A program made the position numbers and the translations under genes. From Inia geoffrensis (Eukaryota > Chordata > Mammalia > Artiodactyla > Iniidae): a stretch of 64,000 nt of DNA. The DNA is taken from assembly GCA_036417435.1 (NCBI GenBank), contig CM070901.1, positions 7,352,001 through 7,416,000 on the forward strand, written 5' to 3'. This document shows positions 49,926 through 61,001 of the stretch, piece after piece; the stretch's first letter is position 1; every line of letters begins with the position of its first letter. The notes beneath the pieces were generated by a model. That model had not been told where the DNA came from and searched no databases. It saw only the letters and a list, made by a program, of their open reading frames with translations.

Positions 49926-50644
49926 AAAAAAATTCTAATAGCCTTTTCTCATATTGCTGTTAGAGTTCTTCACCATGCTGCATACACAACTTCCAAAGAA
50001 CAGCATTTTAATCTTTATCCCTAGAATCCATGTCTCTTTTCTTTCTTTGCCGAATTGGGCTAGACAGAATCGTGCACATTTTTTCATACTTTCTTTTCTT
50101 TTGTGCTAATATTCTCTCAGATACTAAGCTCAGATCCACACCCAATTCATTTCTTCAGCAAATACTTGTAGTTTCAAGACCCTCTGCTAGGTGCTGGGAT
50201 AATATGGAGATTAGAAGAGTGTTTTTTTCCTTTTTTGTATAATTGACTTCCTAGTGTCTCCTACAGGGAACAGTGTTCTCACCAAGGTGAATTCTGATGC
50301 CAGGAAGGAGGACAGAGATTGCAGTGGCCCATCAGTGGTGGATGGAAGGTGTAGCCAAGACCACATGGGCTGAAGGCAGAGAGAGACGGAGGAAAGGAGA
50401 GCAGATACTTCTTCCCAATAGAGCACTGGGAGCTGGTGGATTGCAGGGCCAGGTTATCTTTGGAGATAAGCTGCATGGGTAATGACAAAGTATCATGCCA
50501 GCTAAGTCACTCCCAAAAGCCAACATGAGTCTAGGAGTTTCTTTTCTCTTAGTGCCACATCAAAATGTAATTCACACAGTTCTGCCTTCATAAACCGTGC
50601 AATCCTTTTACAGAGAGAAGCAGAGGGAGATTAGCTGAGAAAAG
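49926..50644. other. Unassigned non-coding sequence
   Basis: Slightly GC-richer at 50240-50520. Several overlapping short frames exist on both strands but none resembles a known protein. Confidence 0.45.
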
Positions 50645-50724
50645 AAAAATGTATCAATTACAGGAAAAGGTCTGTAAAAAATACAAACACATGGAGACTA
50701 AACAACACACTACTTAATAACGAA

Positions 50725-52511
50725 GTGATCACTGAAGAAATCAAAGAGGAAATAAAAAAATACCTAGAAACAAATGACAATGGAGACATGACGACCCAAA
50801 ACCTATGGGATGCAGCAAAAGCAGTTCTAAGAGGGAAGTTTATAGCAATACAATCCTACCTTAAGAAACAGGAAACATCTCGAATGAACAACCTAACCTT
50901 ACACCTAAAGCAATTAGAGAAAGAAGAACAAAAAACCCCCAAAGTTAGCAGAAGGAAAGAAATCATAAATATCAGATCAGAAATAAATGAAAAAGAAATG
51001 AAGGAAACGATAGCAAACATCAAAAAAATTAAAAGCTGGTTCTTTGAGAAGATAAACAAAATTGATAATCATTTAGCCAGACTCATCAAGAAAAACAGGG
51101 AGAAGACTCAAATCAATAGAATTAGAAATGAAAAAGGAGAAGTAACAACTGACACTGCAGAAATACAAAAGATCATGAGAGATTACTACAAGCAACTCTA
51201 TGCCAATAACATGGACAACCTGGAAAAAATGGACAAATTCTTAGAAATGCACAACCTTCTGAGACTGAACTGGGAAGAAATGGAAAATATGAACAGACCA
51301 ATCACAAGCACTGAAATTGAAACTGTGATTAAAAATCTTCCAACAAACAAAAGCCCAGGAGCAGATGGCTTCACAGGCGAATTCTATCAAACATTTAGAG
51401 AAGAGTTAACAGCTATCCTTCTCAAGCTCTTCCAAAATATAGCAGAGGGAGGAACACTCCCAAACTCATTCCAGGAGGCCACCATCACCCTGATACCAAA
51501 ACCAGGCAAGGATGTGACAAAGAAAGAAAACTACAGGCCAATATCACTGATGAACATAGATGCAAAAATCCTCAACAAAGTACTAACAAACAGAATCCAA
51601 CAACACATTAAAAGGATCATATACACCATAATCAAGTGGGGTTTAATCCAGGAATGCAAGGATTCTTCAATATACGCAAATCAATCAACATGATACACCA
51701 TATTAACAAATTGAAGGAGAAAAACCATATGATCATCTCAATCGATGCAGAGAAAGCTTTTGACAAAATTCAACACCCATTTATGATAAAAACACTGCAG
51801 AAAGTAGGCATAGAGGGAACTTTCCTCAGCATAATAAAGGCCATATATGACAAAGCCACAGCCAACACTATCCTCAATGGTGAAAAACTGAAAACGTTTC
51901 CACTAAGATCAGGAACAAGACAAGGTTGGCCACTCTCACCACTCTTATTCAACATAGTTTTGGAAGTTTTAGCCACAGCAATCAGAGAAGAAAAGGAAAT
52001 AAAAGAAATCCAAATCGGAAAAGAAGAAGTAAAGCTGTCACTGTTTGCAGATGAAATGATACTATACATAGAGAAACCTAAAGATGATACCAGAAAACTA
52101 CTAGAACTAATCAATGAATTTGGTAAAGTAGCAGGATACAAAATTAATGCACAGAAATCTCTGGCATTCCTATACACTAATGATGAAAAATCTGAAAGTG
52201 AAATCAAGAAAACACTCCAATTTACCACTGCAACAAAAAGAATAAAATATCTAGGAATAAACCTACCTAAGGAGACAAAAGACCTGTATGCAGAAAATTA
52301 TAAGACATTGATGAAAGAAATTAAAGATGATACAAATAGATGGAGAGATATACCATGTTCTTGGATTGGAAGAATCCACATTGTGAAAATGACTCTACTG
52401 CCCAAAGCAATCTACAGATTCAATGCAATCCCTATCAAACTACCACTGGCATTTTTCACAGAACTAGAACAAAAAATTTCACAATTCGTATGGAAACAAA
52501 AAAGACCCTGA
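50725..52511 (+). pseudogene. L1 ORF2 reverse transcriptase region, disabled
   Basis: Two overlapping frames, 50725-51693 and 51636-52511, encode the L1 ORF2p reverse transcriptase. Visible motifs: [23 protein letters not shown] and [14 protein letters not shown] in the first frame; [12 protein letters not shown] (motif A), [14 protein letters not shown] (motif B), FADEMILY (motif C) and YLGINLPKE in the second. Three defects are seen. A frameshift separates the frames at about 51615-51640 and looks like a 2-base TA insertion. The catalytic FADD of the family reads FADE, with GAA at 52053-52055. A TGA at 52509-52511 stands where CGA is expected, consistent with CpG decay. Motif B has W where L1 has C. 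No start codon of its own is expected because the element is truncated. Confidence 0.93.
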
Positions 52512-52841
52512 ATAGCCAAAGAAATCTTGAGAATGAACAACAGAGCTGGAGGAATCAGGCTCCCTGACTTCAGAGTATACTACAAAGCTACAGTAATCAA
52601 GACAGTATGGTACTGGCACAAAAACAGAAATAGATCAATGGATCAGGATAGAAAGCCCAGAGATAAACCCATGCACATATGGCCAACTTATCTTTGATAA
52701 AGGAGGCAGGAATGTACAGTAGAGAAAGGACAGCCTCTTCAATAAGTGGTGCTGGGACAACTGGACAGGTACATGTAAACGTATGAGATTAGATCGTTCC
52801 CTAACACCATACACAAAAATAAGCTCAAAATGGATTAAAGA

Positions 52842-53058
52842 GGGCTTCCCTGGTGGCGCAGTGGTTGAGAGTCCGCCGGCCAATGCAGGGGACATGGGTT
52901 TGTGCCCCGTTCCGGGAAGAACCCACATGCCACGGAGTGGCTGTGCCTGTAAGCCATGGCCGCTGAGCCTGGGCATTGGGAGGTTGTGCTCCGCAGCGGG
53001 AGAGGCCACAACAGTGAGAGGCCCGCGTACCGCAAAAAACAAAAACAAAAAGAAAAAC
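52842..53058 (+). mobile_element. CHR-type SINE, short form, nested in L1 ORF2
   Basis: Same strand as the host L1. Tail is CAAAAAACAAAAACAAAAAG. Perfect 13-bp target-site duplication AATGGATTAAAGA at 52829-52841 and 53059-53071, taken from the conserved ORF2 word AAAATGGATTAAAGACC. The insertion therefore postdates the L1. Confidence 0.97.
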
Positions 53059-53071
53059 AATGGATTAAAGA

Positions 53072-53984
53072 CCTAAATGAAGGCCATAAACTATCAAACT
53101 CTTAGAGGAAAACATAGGCAGAACACTGTATGACATAAATCACAGCAAGATCCTTTTTGACCCACCTCCTAGAGAAATGGAAATAAAAACAAAAACAAAT
53201 GGGACCTAATGAACTTCAAAGCTTTTGCACATCAAAGTTAACCATAAACCAGATGAAAGACAACCCTCAGAATGGGTGAAAATAATTGCAAATGAGGCAA
53301 CTGACAAAGGATTAATCTACAAAATTTATAAGCAGCTCATGCAGCTCAATAACAAAAAAAAAAACAACCCAATCCAAAAATGGGCAGAAGACCTAAATAG
53401 ACATTTCTCCAAAGAAGGTATACAGGATGCCAACAAACACATGAAAGAATGCTCAACATCATTAATCATTAGAGAAATGCAAATCAAAACTACAATGAGA
53501 TATCATCTCATACCAGTCAGAATGGCCATCATCTAAAAATCTAGAAACAATAAACACTGGAGAGGGTGTGGAGAAAAGGGAACACTCTTGCACTGCTGGT
53601 GGGAGTGTGAATTGGTACAGCCACTACGGAGAATAGAGTTTCCTTAAAAAACTACAAATAGAACTACCATATGACCCAGCAATCCCACTACTGGGTATAT
53701 ACACTGAGACAACCATAATTCAAAAAGAGTCATGTACCAAAATGTTCATTGCAGCTCTATTTACAACAGCCCAGAGATGGAAACAACCTAAGTGCCCATC
53801 ATCGGATGAATGGATAAAGAAAATGTGGCACATATATACAATGGAATATTACTCATCCATACAAAGAAACGAAATTGAGCTATTTGTAATGAGGTGGATG
53901 GACCTAGACTCTGTCATACAGAGTGAAGTAAGTCAGAAAGAGAAAGACAAATACCGTATGCTAACACATATATATGGAATTTAA
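53072..53984 (+). pseudogene. L1 ORF2 C-terminal remnant
   Basis: Downstream of the SINE the ORF2p C-terminal part continues in two surviving frames. Frame 53225-53536 has [13 protein letters not shown] and [15 protein letters not shown]; frame 53742-53984 has KCPSSDEWIKKMWHIY, YYSSIQRNE and ends YRMLTHIYGI with a stop, the expected natural end of ORF2. Between them the WWEC region is disrupted. Confidence 0.9.
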
Positions 53985-54193
53985 GAAAAAAAATGTCATG
54001 AGAACCTAGGGGTAAGACTGGAATAAAGACACAGACCTACTAGGGAATGGACTTGAGGATATGGAGAGGCGTGACAAAGCGAGAGAGTAGCATGGACATA
54101 TATACACTACCAAACGTAAAATAGATAGCTAGTGGGAAGCAGCCGCAGAGCACAGGGTGATCAGCTTGGTGCTTTCTGACCACCTAGAGGGGT

Positions 54194-54218
54194 GGGATAG
54201 GGAGGGTGGGAGGGAGGG
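54194..54218 (+). other. G-quadruplex-type tract in L1 3' UTR
   Basis: Six GGG tracts with loops of one to three bases within 25 bases. It lies about 210 bases after the ORF2 stop. Known L1 3' UTRs carry such a tract. Confidence 0.85.
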
Positions 54219-54330
54219 AGACGCAAGAGGGAAGAGATATGGGAACATATGTTTATGTATAACTGATTCACTTTGTTATAAGGCAGAAACTAACACACCA
54301 CTTTAAAGCAATTATACTCCAATAAAGATG

Positions 54331-56554
54331 TTTTTTAAAAAAAAGACTTTCTAAAAGAAAGATTGAACAACATATGCATTTATAATAATGAATGTAACAA
54401 CATTATAGAAATTCATAATTATTTAAAAATCAATTTGAAACTCTGTTACAATATAGTCTTAGCATTTCCTTGAGTTTCTTGATTACTTACCTGTATTTTA
54501 TTTAAATATATTTCTTTATACTGTAATTTAAAGGAGTTGGGATAAACTGTTCTTTCTATTCTAATATAAATAACTTACTTTGTAAAGAGTAAGAAGTATT
54601 GGAGATTTAAAATATTGGTTCAAGTCTAATCTCTTTCCCTGAAAACTAGGTGAAACTTTATGAGTGAATAAGTTAACTTCTTTAGTACTTTGCTATAAAA
54701 TAAAGGACAAAAACTGCCTCTCCGAATTAGAAATATGAAATAGCATGTGTTTATGTTTTAGGCATAACATATACAAAAAGCTAATTTATTTTTGCTCATT
54801 TATGTTTGCCTTCATAAAATATATTTTGTAAGGATTAAACAAAATGTAGAGCTGAAACATCACATCTCTAATTAAGGCACTGTTTTCTAGCAAGCAAACA
54901 CAGGACTGAGATACATAATTCCTATAATGTGACTAAGAATGGATTTGCACTTCTGTTGATTTATTAAATATTCAACATTGATTAAATGCCTACCGATGCT
55001 AGGAAATGTGTTAGGCACTGATCTGAACTCGGTCCATATTTTTAATCACTTCTACTTTTTATGCAACCTACAAAATTTATGGTAAGATACAAAGATGTTA
55101 GTATATGTGTTAATGAAATCAAATGTTCAGCACAGTAATGAGCCAGTAATGGTGGCAAACCAACTCTATATTACACAGAAAGTGTATGACACATTTATTC
55201 AGCTTGATGAAAATGTTTACTGTGAATTTACACATTTTTCTTAACATCTGCAAATTCAACAGTTACTACATAACATCCTCTAATTTACGAAAAGCCTAGT
55301 CATGACAATGAGATAAAATGAAAATTGTTCATTTTAAAGTAATAGAGTATATTTTTAACACTAACACGTCATTTGAAGTCATGTAACTACTGCATCCAGG
55401 GAATCATGATCTTTTACTGAGACTGTTTTCTATTGTCTAAGTAAAAAAAATTTTCAGAGAAATATGTTTTGCTTTGCATTAAAACCTTCTTCTCTTATTG
55501 GCATAAACCAGTTTCTTTAGAAAATAATGTATTTTGTGAAATATATTGTGCACCATTCATAAGGCAAAACAGTTCTATTTTTACAAAGCAATTGGATGAG
55601 CAGGATTCTAGAAGTTCCTTAAAAATATATAAATAAGTAAAATTACAAAGTTGGTTTCAAAAAAAGTTTTCTCCCTTTAAAATTTAGCTTCAAGTATTGA
55701 ATATGGTTGAAAGGAAAATGATAGATCTTTAAAAAGTTTAACTGTTTTAGCAATAAAAACAGTTAAAATTTTTTATAGACTCTGTTAAATCCCTTCTGTA
55801 TACTAATGGCCTAAGATATACTGATATTTATCAAGCCCTTTTTACTCAAGGTTGTATTGAATTTATACTTATACATATTATACTATTTGTACGTATATAA
55901 TACCCCTATAAAGATGATATCTGCCAATGCTCCCTAAATAGAATCACTGAGACTATGTGAATTTCATGATTTCTTTTTTTTTTACTATCTCAAAATAGTT
56001 ATTTTTGGTTTCACAGTATCATGTCTCTCTCCAAAATCTGGCCCCATGACCTCCTTCTCTTTTCTCTGTGCATGTTCTCCTTCAGTCTGATGATTTCCTT
56101 TCTTCAGTTGAGTCTTCTATTTTTTTAAATTACAAATTATATAAATACAATTTTCTTCTAGGGCTTTTATTAAAATTAACTTTGTCAAATCATAAATACA
56201 ATTTTTGTTCTACACTGCAAAAGTTGGTTGTTTATTAGTTTTTATAAATAAAAGAAATATTTCCATATTCTTTTATAAATAATGCAATTTTTAACTCCCT
56301 TAACACCAGAACTTTAATATTCCTGGCAAAAGTTAAAAAATCATGTATTTAGGTGAAAAATAGAACTAAGACCAGAAAAGCTCTACATAGTGGATGCTTA
56401 TTCACCCTTGGGTCTGGAGTGAGAATAACGAAAACAGAGAGAAGAATCCCAAGTTGACCCCAAATAGACACATGACATAACTGAGGAATAAACCTCTGTT
56501 ATTTTAAACCCTGGGATTTTCCTTTTTTTTTCCCCCAACATTGCAGCATATCTG
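54331..56554. other. Unassigned AT-rich non-coding sequence
   Basis: About 2.2 kb. A possible old-repeat word at 54960-55020 (TTAAATGCCTACCGATGCTAGG...TTAGGCACTG) was not enough for an assignment. Confidence 0.45.
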
Positions 56555-56715
56555 GTACAGACACTATTAAAAACTGTATGGAAGTTTCTCAAAAAATGAA
56601 AAGTAGAACTTCCATATGATCCAGCAATTCAACTTCTGGGTTTTTTCCCAAAGAAAACAAAATGCTAATTTGAAAAATATATGCACCCCTATATTCCCTG
56701 CAGCATTAAGAAACA
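56555..56715 (+). mobile_element. Small ancient L1M ORF2 fragment
   Basis: ACTGTATGGAAGTTTCTCAAAAAATG, AGAACTTCCATATGATCCAGCAATTCAACTTCTGGG and a GCACCCCTATATTCCCTGCAGCATTA block follow the ORF2 C-terminal order. Confidence 0.8.
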
Positions 56716-56769
56716 TGACCTTCCTTAGTGTGTATTTGTGCTAAAATATACACTAAATCATGAACATAG

Positions 56770-58568
56770 ATTGAAAAATTATGTGTGTAGAAAACTATAC
56801 CTTAAAACAAACAAATACACATTATTTTGAAGTGTATATGGAACATTCATCAAGATAGACTATACTGTGACCAAAAACACAAGTTTCACCAAATTTTAAA
56901 TAATTGAAATTATATAGACAATGTTATCTAACCACAAAAATACTAAATTCAAATCCAAGAACAAAAACATGTCTGGAATATACCAAAATATTTAAAAATT
57001 GTACAACATACTGCTAAATATCCATAATCCAAAGAAGAAACTTGAGGCAAATTAGAAAATATTTTGAATTAAATGAAAGCAAAAGCAGAATATATCAAAA
57101 CTCATTGAATGCAACTAAAGCTGTGATCAGAATATATATATAACATCTTATGACAACTCATGCTAGAAAAGATAAAAGGTCTCAGATTTATGATCTCAGC
57201 TTCCACTTATATACCTATGGGATAAAAGGGCAAATAAAATAAACCAAAAGCAGAAGAAGGAAATAATAATTATAACAGAAAAACAAGGAGAAAGAAAAAA
57301 TGAGAAAATTTTAAAAACCAACAAATTGGTTCAATGAAATGATCAATGACAATAAATGTCTAGTCAGGCTGATGAGAGAGGGAGAGATAGAGAGGAGAGA
57401 GCCCCACAATTTGCCTACAGAAGAAGAAGATAACATTAGTAGCTATGTATTTGTTAAAGAAAGTAATTTTTGTAGTTAAAAGCACTCACAGAAAAAAAAA
57501 AAATCAAGGTCCTGAATGCCTCACTGGTGAATTCTACAAAGTATTTAAAAGAAGATACATCAATCCACACAAAATCTTCTAAAATATAAAACAGGAGGGA
57601 ACATTTCCCAACTCTCATCCCATGAACATCATAAGGAAAATAAAGGAATACTATGCTCAACTCCCACAAATTTTAAAGCACAGATGACATGAACTAATAC
57701 CTTGAAAGACACATCTAACCAATCTCATATAAGGATAAATAGGTCACCTAAATAAACCCTATATTAATTCAATCAGTAATTAATAATATTATAAAAATTA
57801 GAGCAAAACCCAGGTAGTTTTCTGATGAATTTTAGCATTTTAGAAGGAAATGATACTAATTCTCTACAATTGTGTGCAGAATTTAGAAGCAGGGGGAACA
57901 CTTCCTAACTAATTCTATAAGGCCAGCTTTACCTTAATACCAAAACCAGATAAAGACATGGCAGGAAAGAAAAACTACAGACCAACGTTTCTCATGACAA
58001 TAGATGCAAAAATGATCAAGAAGATATTAGCAGGCCAAATCCAACACTGTATAAAATGCATTATATACCATGACCAAGTGAGATTTATACCAGATATTCG
58101 AGGATAATTCAACATTTAAAAAGCAGTTTTACACTAGGTTTAGAAGAAAACTCATATGATCATATCCATTGATACACAAGAATAATTTATCAACATTCAT
58201 TTATGATGAAAACTCTCAGCAATTTAGTAGTAAAACAGATCTTAAGTTGACAAAGAGTACCTACAAAACTTTAAGCCAATGTCATATTTAATGGTGAGTA
58301 ACTAGATGCTTTCTTCCTAAGATCAGAAAAACGTCAAGGCTGTCCTCTTTTTCTCTTAGCATTCACACTCAACACTGACTGAAAATCTCGCAATATTCAA
58401 GGGAAAGAAAAGGTACACAGATTGGAAAAAAAGAAATAAAACTACCTCTGCTGCCTACATTATTTAATATGTAGAAAATCCTAAAGAATCAACAACAACA
58501 AAAGCCTTGAAGTATTAAATGACTGCAGTAAGGTCATAGGATACAACGTTAACATACACAAGTCAATT
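56770..58568 (+). mobile_element. Ancient L1M ORF2 (reverse transcriptase region)
   Basis: Degenerate ORF2 with recognisable blocks in order: GAATGCCTCACTGGTGAATTCTACAAAGTATTTAAAAGAAG near 57514, a second similar AGCAGGGGGAACACTTCCTAACTAATTCTATAAGGCCAGC block near 57888, CCAAAACCAGATAAAGACATGGCAGGAAAG, ATAGATGCAAAAATGATCAAG, CATGACCAAGTGAGATTTATACCAG and CATCATATGATCATATCCATTGAT-type sequence near 58150. Every frame is broken. The repeat of the GGAGGGAACA/TTCCCAACTC block (57595-57620 and 57893-57925) suggests an internal duplication or two overlapping copies. Confidence 0.85.
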
Positions 58569-59054
58569 GCAGGGAGTGACATTATCAGCATGGAAGAAGG
58601 AGTTTTATACCATCTTCCCCCAACGAACATTTATTTATATTTTAACAATCACTGTAATGAAAAAGTCTTGGTGGAAATCCAGGATCAGCACACTGTTGGA
58701 ACAAAAGAAACCTGAGAATGGACACTTTGAAGAGGGTAAGAGGAACAGTTTTGCTTTACTCACATTACCCCTCCTGCAAGGTGGCAATGCTCGTTGCCAA
58801 AGCAAACCTTCTTGTGCATGATTTCTTCCATGACAAAGGTGAAATTATGTGGGTGAGCATTTGGCTTCCCTAGATGTGTGGGACGCTACCAAGGAGGCCT
58901 ATTTGTATCTCACTCCATCAAGAATACTGAGGAACTGCACTGTTGGAGAGCAGTGAGTGCCTGGGAAAATGGTGGCCAGGGCTACGAATGGAACATATCA
59001 AAGAGATGGACCCTATTAACTACATCTTGTGCTCTATCATAAAGCCAGCCCATG

Positions 59055-59255
59055 GGGGCTTCCCTGGTGGTGCAGTGGTTGAGAGTCCACCTGCCAATGC
59101 AGGGGACATGGGTTTGTGCCCCGGTCTGGGAAGATCCCACATGCCACTGAGTGGCTGGACCCGTGGGCCATGGCCGCTGAGCCTGCGCATCCAGAGCCTG
59201 TGCTCCGCAACGGGAGAGGCCACAACAGTGAGAGGCCCACGTACAGCAAAAAAAC
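59055..59255 (+). mobile_element. CHR-type SINE, short form, nested in L1M
   Basis: Perfect 12-bp target-site duplication AGCCAGCCCATG at 59043-59054 and 59256-59267, from the L1M 5' region. A-tail is short. A 175-codon frame (58943-59470) runs through SINE and L1M and is not a gene. Confidence 0.96.
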
Positions 59256-59692
59256 AGCCAGCCCATGAACTGCTGGGGATGCCTAACGTACAGATCCCTC
59301 CAGTTGACCCATGGGCACCCTCAGTGCTCAGTGGGCCTCACCCACACACACACCCATCCCATGGACACCTCCCTGTGTGTGCTTCCAGTAGCAGTAAGAA
59401 TGAGCTTTTGCAAATAGCTAGTGAGCACACACAGACAGCCAGCCCAACTCTACAAGACTGGGAGAAATAATAAACTTGAGCATACATCACTGCCTAAGGG
59501 ATAGCAAAAGGGAGGTTGTCAGCACTGGGCCTGGCTTGGAAGGGTCAAAAGAAAGCATAGATGCTTAAGAATACTGCCACAAGAAGAAACAAGATGTGTG
59601 GAGCAGGTGTACGCATAGAAAAGGTCAGAATCACTAGCAGGGCTGACAGGCGGTATTTCTCCACCAAAACCAGTGAGTAAAGACTGGAGGAG

Positions 59693-59897
59693 GGGGCTTC
59701 CCTGGTGGCGCAGTGACTGAGAGGCCGCCTGCCTATGCAGGGGACACGGGTTCATGCCCCAGTCCGGGAAGATCCCACACGCCACGGAGAGGCTAGGCCC
59801 GTGAGACATGGCCGCTGGGCCTGCGCGTCTGGAGCCTGTGCTCCGCAACGGGAGAGGCCACAACAGTGAGAGGCCCGCAAAAAAAAAAAAAAAAAAA
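59693..59897 (+). mobile_element. CHR-type SINE, short form, nested in L1M
   Basis: Perfect 14-bp target-site duplication AAAGACTGGAGGAG at 59679-59692 and 59898-59911. The body ends GAGAGGCCCGCAAAA with the usual GTACCG missing before a long A-tail. A 199-codon antisense frame across it is an artefact. Confidence 0.96.
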
Positions 59898-60571
59898 AAA
59901 GACTGGAGGAGATGACTTTTCTTAAGGTGAAGACAGCAACAAAAACCTTCAATGTACATAAAAAGCAAGAAAAAAATGACAACACCAAAGGAGCACAACA
60001 ATTTTCCACCAAATGATCCCAAAGAAATGGAGTTCTGTAGTTTATCCAATACAGAATTCAGAATACTTAGTTTAAGGAAGCTCGGTGAGCTGTAAGAAAA
60101 CACAGAAAGACAATTCAATGAAACCAGGAAAACAATATATGAACAAAATGAGAAGTTTAACAGAGAGATTAGAAATCATAAGGGAGAACCAAAAAGAAAT
60201 TTTGAAGCTGAAGAATATAATGAATCAGATGAAAAATGCAACAGAGAGCATCAACAGCAGACTTTATCAAGCCAAAGAAAGAATCTGTGAAGTAAAAGAT
60301 GGGACCTTTGGAATTACCTATTCAGGGAACAAAAGAAAAAGAATGAAAAGAGTCAATAAATCTTATATGAGCCATGGGATACTATTAAGAGAAACAATCA
60401 TGCTTTATTTGAGTCCCAGAAGGAGAAGAGAGGAAGAAGGGGGCAGAAAAGTTATTTAAAGTAATAACAGCTGAGAACTTCTCAAATATTCAAGGTCAAG
60501 AAATTAATTAGTCAAACCAAAATTTCAACACAAAACAATCTTTTCCAATACACATTATAATAAAATCATCT

Positions 60572-60664
60572 ACTGTATATGTATAACTGATTCACTTTGT
60601 TATAAAGTAGAAACTGACACACCATTGTAGAGCAATTTTAACCCAATAAAGATGTTAAAAAAAA
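60572..60664 (+). mobile_element. 93-bp L1 3' tail inserted in L1M
   Basis: Only the end of an L1 3' UTR is present: GTATATGTATAACTGATTCACTTTGTTATAAAG...CCAATAAAGATGTT and an A-tail. It is the same terminus as the copies at 21632 and 54330. Perfect 10-bp target-site duplication AAAATCATCT at 60562-60571 and 60665-60674. It is an extremely 5'-truncated but complete insertion. Confidence 0.94.
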
Positions 60665-61001
60665 AAAATCATCTCAAACCAAAGACAAAGAGAATTTTCA
60701 AATCAGCAAGTGGGGGAAAAAAAAAACCTTCTCATACAAGGAAACCCTCATATGCTACCAGTGGGTTTCTCAGCAGAAACCTTGCAGGTCAGGAGAGAGC
60801 AGAATTACACATTCAAAGTCCTGAAATTAAAAAAAAAAAAAAAAAAAAAGCCAACCAAGAATACATTAGCCAGCAAAGTTGTCCTATAGAAATGAAGGTG
60901 AGATACAGACTTTGCCAACCAAACAAAAGCTGAGGGAGTTCATCACCATAAAATGCTGAAATGAGTTCATCAATTGAAATAGAAAGATGCTAATTACTAT
61001 A

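Larger units (their letters stand above)
50645..54330 (+). mobile_element. 5'-truncated L1, largest copy in the window
   Basis: About 3.5 kb of L1 (without the inserted SINE): ORF2 from just after the endonuclease region, the whole reverse transcriptase, the C-terminal segment, and the 3' UTR with the G-rich tract and AATAAAGATGTT before an A-rich tail. ORF1, the endonuclease domain and the 5' UTR are absent. It is interrupted by a CHR SINE at 52842-53058. Long open frames survive, so it is far younger than the L1M copies. Target-site duplication not established. Confidence 0.96.
58569..60998 (+). mobile_element. Ancient L1M 5' UTR and ORF1 region
   Basis: Follows the L1M 5' order: TTATCAGCATGGAAGAAGGAGTTTTATACC, GAGAATGGACACTTTGAAGAGG, CTGCAAGGTGGCAATGCTCGTTGCC, AAGAAACAAGATGTGTGGAGCAGG, then the ORF1-homologous part from about 60100. 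There TGAAGCTGAAGAATATAATGAATCAG, AGCATCAACAGCAGACT, GAGTCCCAGAAGGAGAAGAG and TTTCTCAGCAGAAACCTTGCAGGTCAGG mark the coiled-coil and C-terminal regions. A 124-codon frame at 60085-60459 is a partial survivor. It is interrupted by two CHR SINEs and a 93-bp L1 tail, and ends at a Tigger-like element. Confidence 0.87.

Noticed and set aside
54955..55025. Possible MIR/L2 word TTAAATGCCTACC...TTAGGCACTG
   Set aside because: Too short and diverged to assign.
58943..60118. Long frames of 175 and 199 codons
   Set aside because: Both run through CHR SINEs and L1M sequence; the same SINE-derived peptide words recur at every CHR copy.
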